A stretch of 64,000 nt of DNA from Rubrivivax rivuli (GTDB lineage Bacteria > Pseudomonadota > Gammaproteobacteria > Burkholderiales > Burkholderiaceae_C): positions 186,001 to 250,000 of the forward strand of contig NZ_SACR01000004.1 in the NCBI RefSeq assembly GCF_004016505.1. Reading direction: 5' to 3'. A program made the position numbers and the translations under genes. The notes under the pieces are model-generated. The model saw only the letters and a program-made list of their open reading frames with translations, did not search any database and was not told the origin of the DNA. Positions within the stretch are counted from its first letter, which is position 1. Every line of letters begins with the position of its first letter. This document shows positions 62,214 to 64,000 of the stretch, one piece after another.

Positions 62214-63638
62214 TCAGAGCTGGCGCGTGCGTGCCAGCGGCGGGTTGCGCTCGAAGTAGCGCTGGATGCCGGCAGCCAGGGCCTCCACCAGGCGGGCGCG
62301 GTAGCTCGGGTCGCGCAATTGCGCTTCTTCGTCCGGGTTCGAGATGAAGGCCGTCTCCACCAGGATGCTGGGGATGTCGGGCGCCTTCAACACCGCGAAG
62401 CCGGCCTGTTCGACCCGCGGCTTGTGCAGGCGGCCCACGCGGCCCATGCGCGTGAGCACTTCTTCGCCGAGCTTGAGGCTGTCCTTGATCTGTGCGGTGG
62501 TGCTCATGTCGAGCAGGGCGCCCAGCACCTGGCGGTCGCGTACGTTGGCGATGTTCACGCCGCCCACCTGGTCGGCCTGGTTCTCGCGCTGAGCCATCCA
62601 CCTCGCCGCGCTGCTGGTGGCCCCGCGCGTGGACAGCGCGAAGACGCTGGCACCGCGCGCCTCGGGCCGGTAGAAGGCATCGGCGTGGATGCTGACGAAG
62701 AGATCGGCCTGCACGCGCCGTGCCTTGCGCACGCGCTCGTGCAGCGGCACGAAGAAGTCTCCGTCGCGCGTCATCATCACGCGCATGCCGGGCAGGGCGT
62801 TGAGCTTCTCGCGCAGGGCCAGGGCCACGGCCAGCACCACGTCCTTCTCGCGCAGACCGGTGGGGCCGATGGCGCCCGGGTCTTCACCGCCATGGCCGGG
62901 GTCGAGCGCAACGATGATGAGCCGCTCCACGCGCCGGCGCTCGCTGGCCGTGGGCGCCGCGGCGCTGGCGACGGGGGCGGGCAAAGCGGCGGCTGCGGCA
63001 GGTGCGGCGATGCCCGATGCCGATGCGGCCGTCGCCGGCGCGCCGCCCAGCGCCACACGCGACGTGGCCGCGGCCGGCCCGGGCTTTTCGATGCGGGCGA
63101 TCAACTCGCCCAGCACGTCCTGCGCTGCCGCTGCCGCGGCACGCTGGCCGGCATCTTCACGTTCGCGAACCAGCGCCAGCAGCGGGTCGGCCTCCTGCAC
63201 CGGGTAGAGATCGAACACCAGGCGCTGCTGGTAGCTCGCCACCGGGGCCAGTGCGAATTGCTGCGGCCGGACGGCCTGCTTCAGATCAAAAACCAGACGC
63301 ACCACCCGCGGCTGGTACTGACCCACGCGCACGCGCTCGATGTAGGGGTCGTCGGGCCGCACCTGGCCCACCAGTTCGCGCAGCGCGGTGTCGAGCCCCA
63401 GGCCGTCGATGTCGACCACCAGCCGGTTGGGGCTGTCGACCAGCTGGTGGCTGGCGCTGAGCGGCTGGTCGGATTCGATGGTGACGCGCGTGTAGTCGCG
63501 AGCCGGCCAGACCCGCACCGCCACGATGCTGGCCCCGAAGGCCAGCTGTGGCGCAGCGAGCAGCATGACCAGAGAGCCTCCGGCCTGCAGCGCGCGGCGA
63601 CGGCTGCCCAGGGGGAACTGCAGCGGGTGCTTGGGCAT
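62214..63638 (-). CDS. amiC: N-acetylmuramoyl-L-alanine amidase AmiC
   Basis: 474 residues from the ATG at 63638; a TTG at 63647 overlapping tsaE is the alternative. The N-terminus has a twin-arginine-type signal (GSRRRALQAGGSLVMLLAAPQLAFG). An AMIN domain (about 38-140) and an Ala-rich linker precede the amidase_3 domain with zinc ligands in ALDPGHGGEDPGA, SIHADAFYRPEARG and ILVETAFISN. It cleaves septal peptidoglycan for daughter-cell separation. It follows tsaE, the usual order. Confidence 0.95.
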   Translation of the reverse strand: MPKHPLQFPLGSRRRALQAGGSLVMLLAAPQLAFGASIVAVRVWPARDYTRVTIESDQPLSASHQLVDSPNRLVVDIDGLGLDTALRELVGQVRPDDPYIERVRVGQYQPRVVRLVFDLKQAVRPQQFALAPVASYQQRLVFDLYPVQEADPLLALVREREDAGQRAAAAAAQDVLGELIARIEKPGPAAATSRVALGGAPATAASASGIAAPAAAAALPAPVASAAAPTASERRRVERLIIVALDPGHGGEDPGAIGPTGLREKDVVLAVALALREKLNALPGMRVMMTRDGDFFVPLHERVRKARRVQADLFVSIHADAFYRPEARGASVFALSTRGATSSAARWMAQRENQADQVGGVNIANVRDRQVLGALLDMSTTAQIKDSLKLGEEVLTRMGRVGRLHKPRVEQAGFAVLKAPDIPSILVETAFISNPDEEAQLRDPSYRARLVEALAAGIQRYFERNPPLARTRQL

Positions 63639-63643
63639 GGGGC

Positions 63644-64000
63644 TCAAAGCAGCGTCAGGCCGCGACTGGTGCCGGCTTCCAGCCGAAGGGTGCGGCTGTC
63701 ATCGGCCTCGGGCGTGATGTGCAGGCGCAGATCGGCCACGGGCAGCACGGCGGCGGCATGTTCGGGCCATTCGGCCAGCTTCAGGCCGGGCGCCGCGAAC
63801 ACCTCGCGGAAGCCGGCATCGGCCCACTCGCGAGGGTCGGTGAAGCGGTAGAAGTCGAAATGGGCAGCAATGCCGCCGCGCGGCAGTGCGTAGTTCTCCA
63901 TCACCGTGTAGGTGGGGCTCTTCACGCGGCCCTGCACGCCCAGCGCACGCAGCAGATGCCGCACGAACGTGGTCTTGCCTGCGCCGAGCGGGCCGTGCAG
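63644..64000 (-). CDS. tsaE: tRNA threonylcarbamoyladenosine synthesis ATPase TsaE, 5' end cut off
   Basis: The frame is open to the window edge, so the N-terminus is missing. The visible 118 residues begin LHGPLGAGKTTFVR (Walker A), then SPTYTVMENY, FDFYRF.DP.EW and KLAEWPEHA, all typical of TsaE/YjeE. It helps make t6A37 of ANN-decoding tRNAs. It is followed by amiC on the same strand. Confidence 0.95.
   Translation of the reverse strand: MHGPLGAGKTTFVRHLLRALGVQGRVKSPTYTVMENYALPRGGIAAHFDFYRFTDPREWADAGFREVFAAPGLKLAEWPEHAAAVLPVADLRLHITPEADDSRTLRLEAGTSRGLTLL

Overview
The window is GC-rich (about 70%), densely coded DNA with long spurious antisense ORFs. Gene content points to a betaproteobacterium of the order Burkholderiales, probably of the Rubrivivax/Leptothrix/Ideonella kind: an exopolysaccharide locus beside an exosortase-type anchored protein, EpsA-like LuxR regulators, an ExbB-ExbD-ExbD-TonB cluster, an HsdRMS island, an Mg-type HemB next to HemJ, and an aminobenzoyl-CoA/salicylyl-CoA oxygenase module. 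The genus cannot be fixed from sequence reading alone.

Layout. 1-8144 (+): an exopolysaccharide export operon, with a porin cut by the window edge, a coiled-coil periplasmic protein, a Wza-like lipoprotein, an outer-membrane barrel, a Wzz/GumC-like co-polymerase, a BY-kinase-like ATPase and a WcaI-like glycosyltransferase. 8166-12932 (-): a chemotaxis receptor with a sigma-28-like promoter, and a polyglycine-tethered beta-propeller lipoprotein. 13095-24077: a + strand EpsA-like LuxR regulator converges on a tightly overlapped minus-strand type II secretion operon (gspG-F-E, inner-membrane assembly genes, secretin, three more pseudopilins). The last gene of that operon is a second EpsA-like LuxR regulator. 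24392-26026: an orphan PhoB-like regulator and a protein with a VPLPST-type C-terminal sorting signal. Pho-box-like elements precede the secretion operon and the regulator, and half-site versions precede two further genes, suggesting a phosphate-controlled secretion and surface programme.

26570-34726 is a defence island: hsdR, hsdM and hsdS followed at once by an AAA ATPase and an overlapping TOPRIM-like DUF4276 gene. This pair has the architecture of OLD/PARIS-type abortive systems. An intergenic stretch with repeats and a large perfect hairpin follows, then tRNA-Ala(CGC).

35337-44599 holds small-molecule enzymes (hydrolase, aldo/keto reductase, glyoxalase, PaiB-like protein), then a divergent aromatic acyl-CoA module (SDR and MBL hydrolase against fused monooxygenase/reductase, enoyl-CoA hydratase and acyl-CoA dehydrogenase) around a perfect palindromic operator, with a MarR regulator after it. 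45175-49065 is a TPR protein plus exbD-exbD-exbB-tonB. 49350-64000 is mostly housekeeping: miaA, an MFS exporter, TPR and Sel1 proteins, an RsuA-family pseudouridine synthase, ybeD-like, a D-amino-acid aminotransferase, dacC-like, a 2Fe-2S ferredoxin, a VanZ-like protein, hemJ, hemB, corA, amiC and a truncated tsaE. A candidate small RNA with its own terminator lies between hemJ and hemB.

All functional names rest on motif and family recognition by eye. No database search was run.
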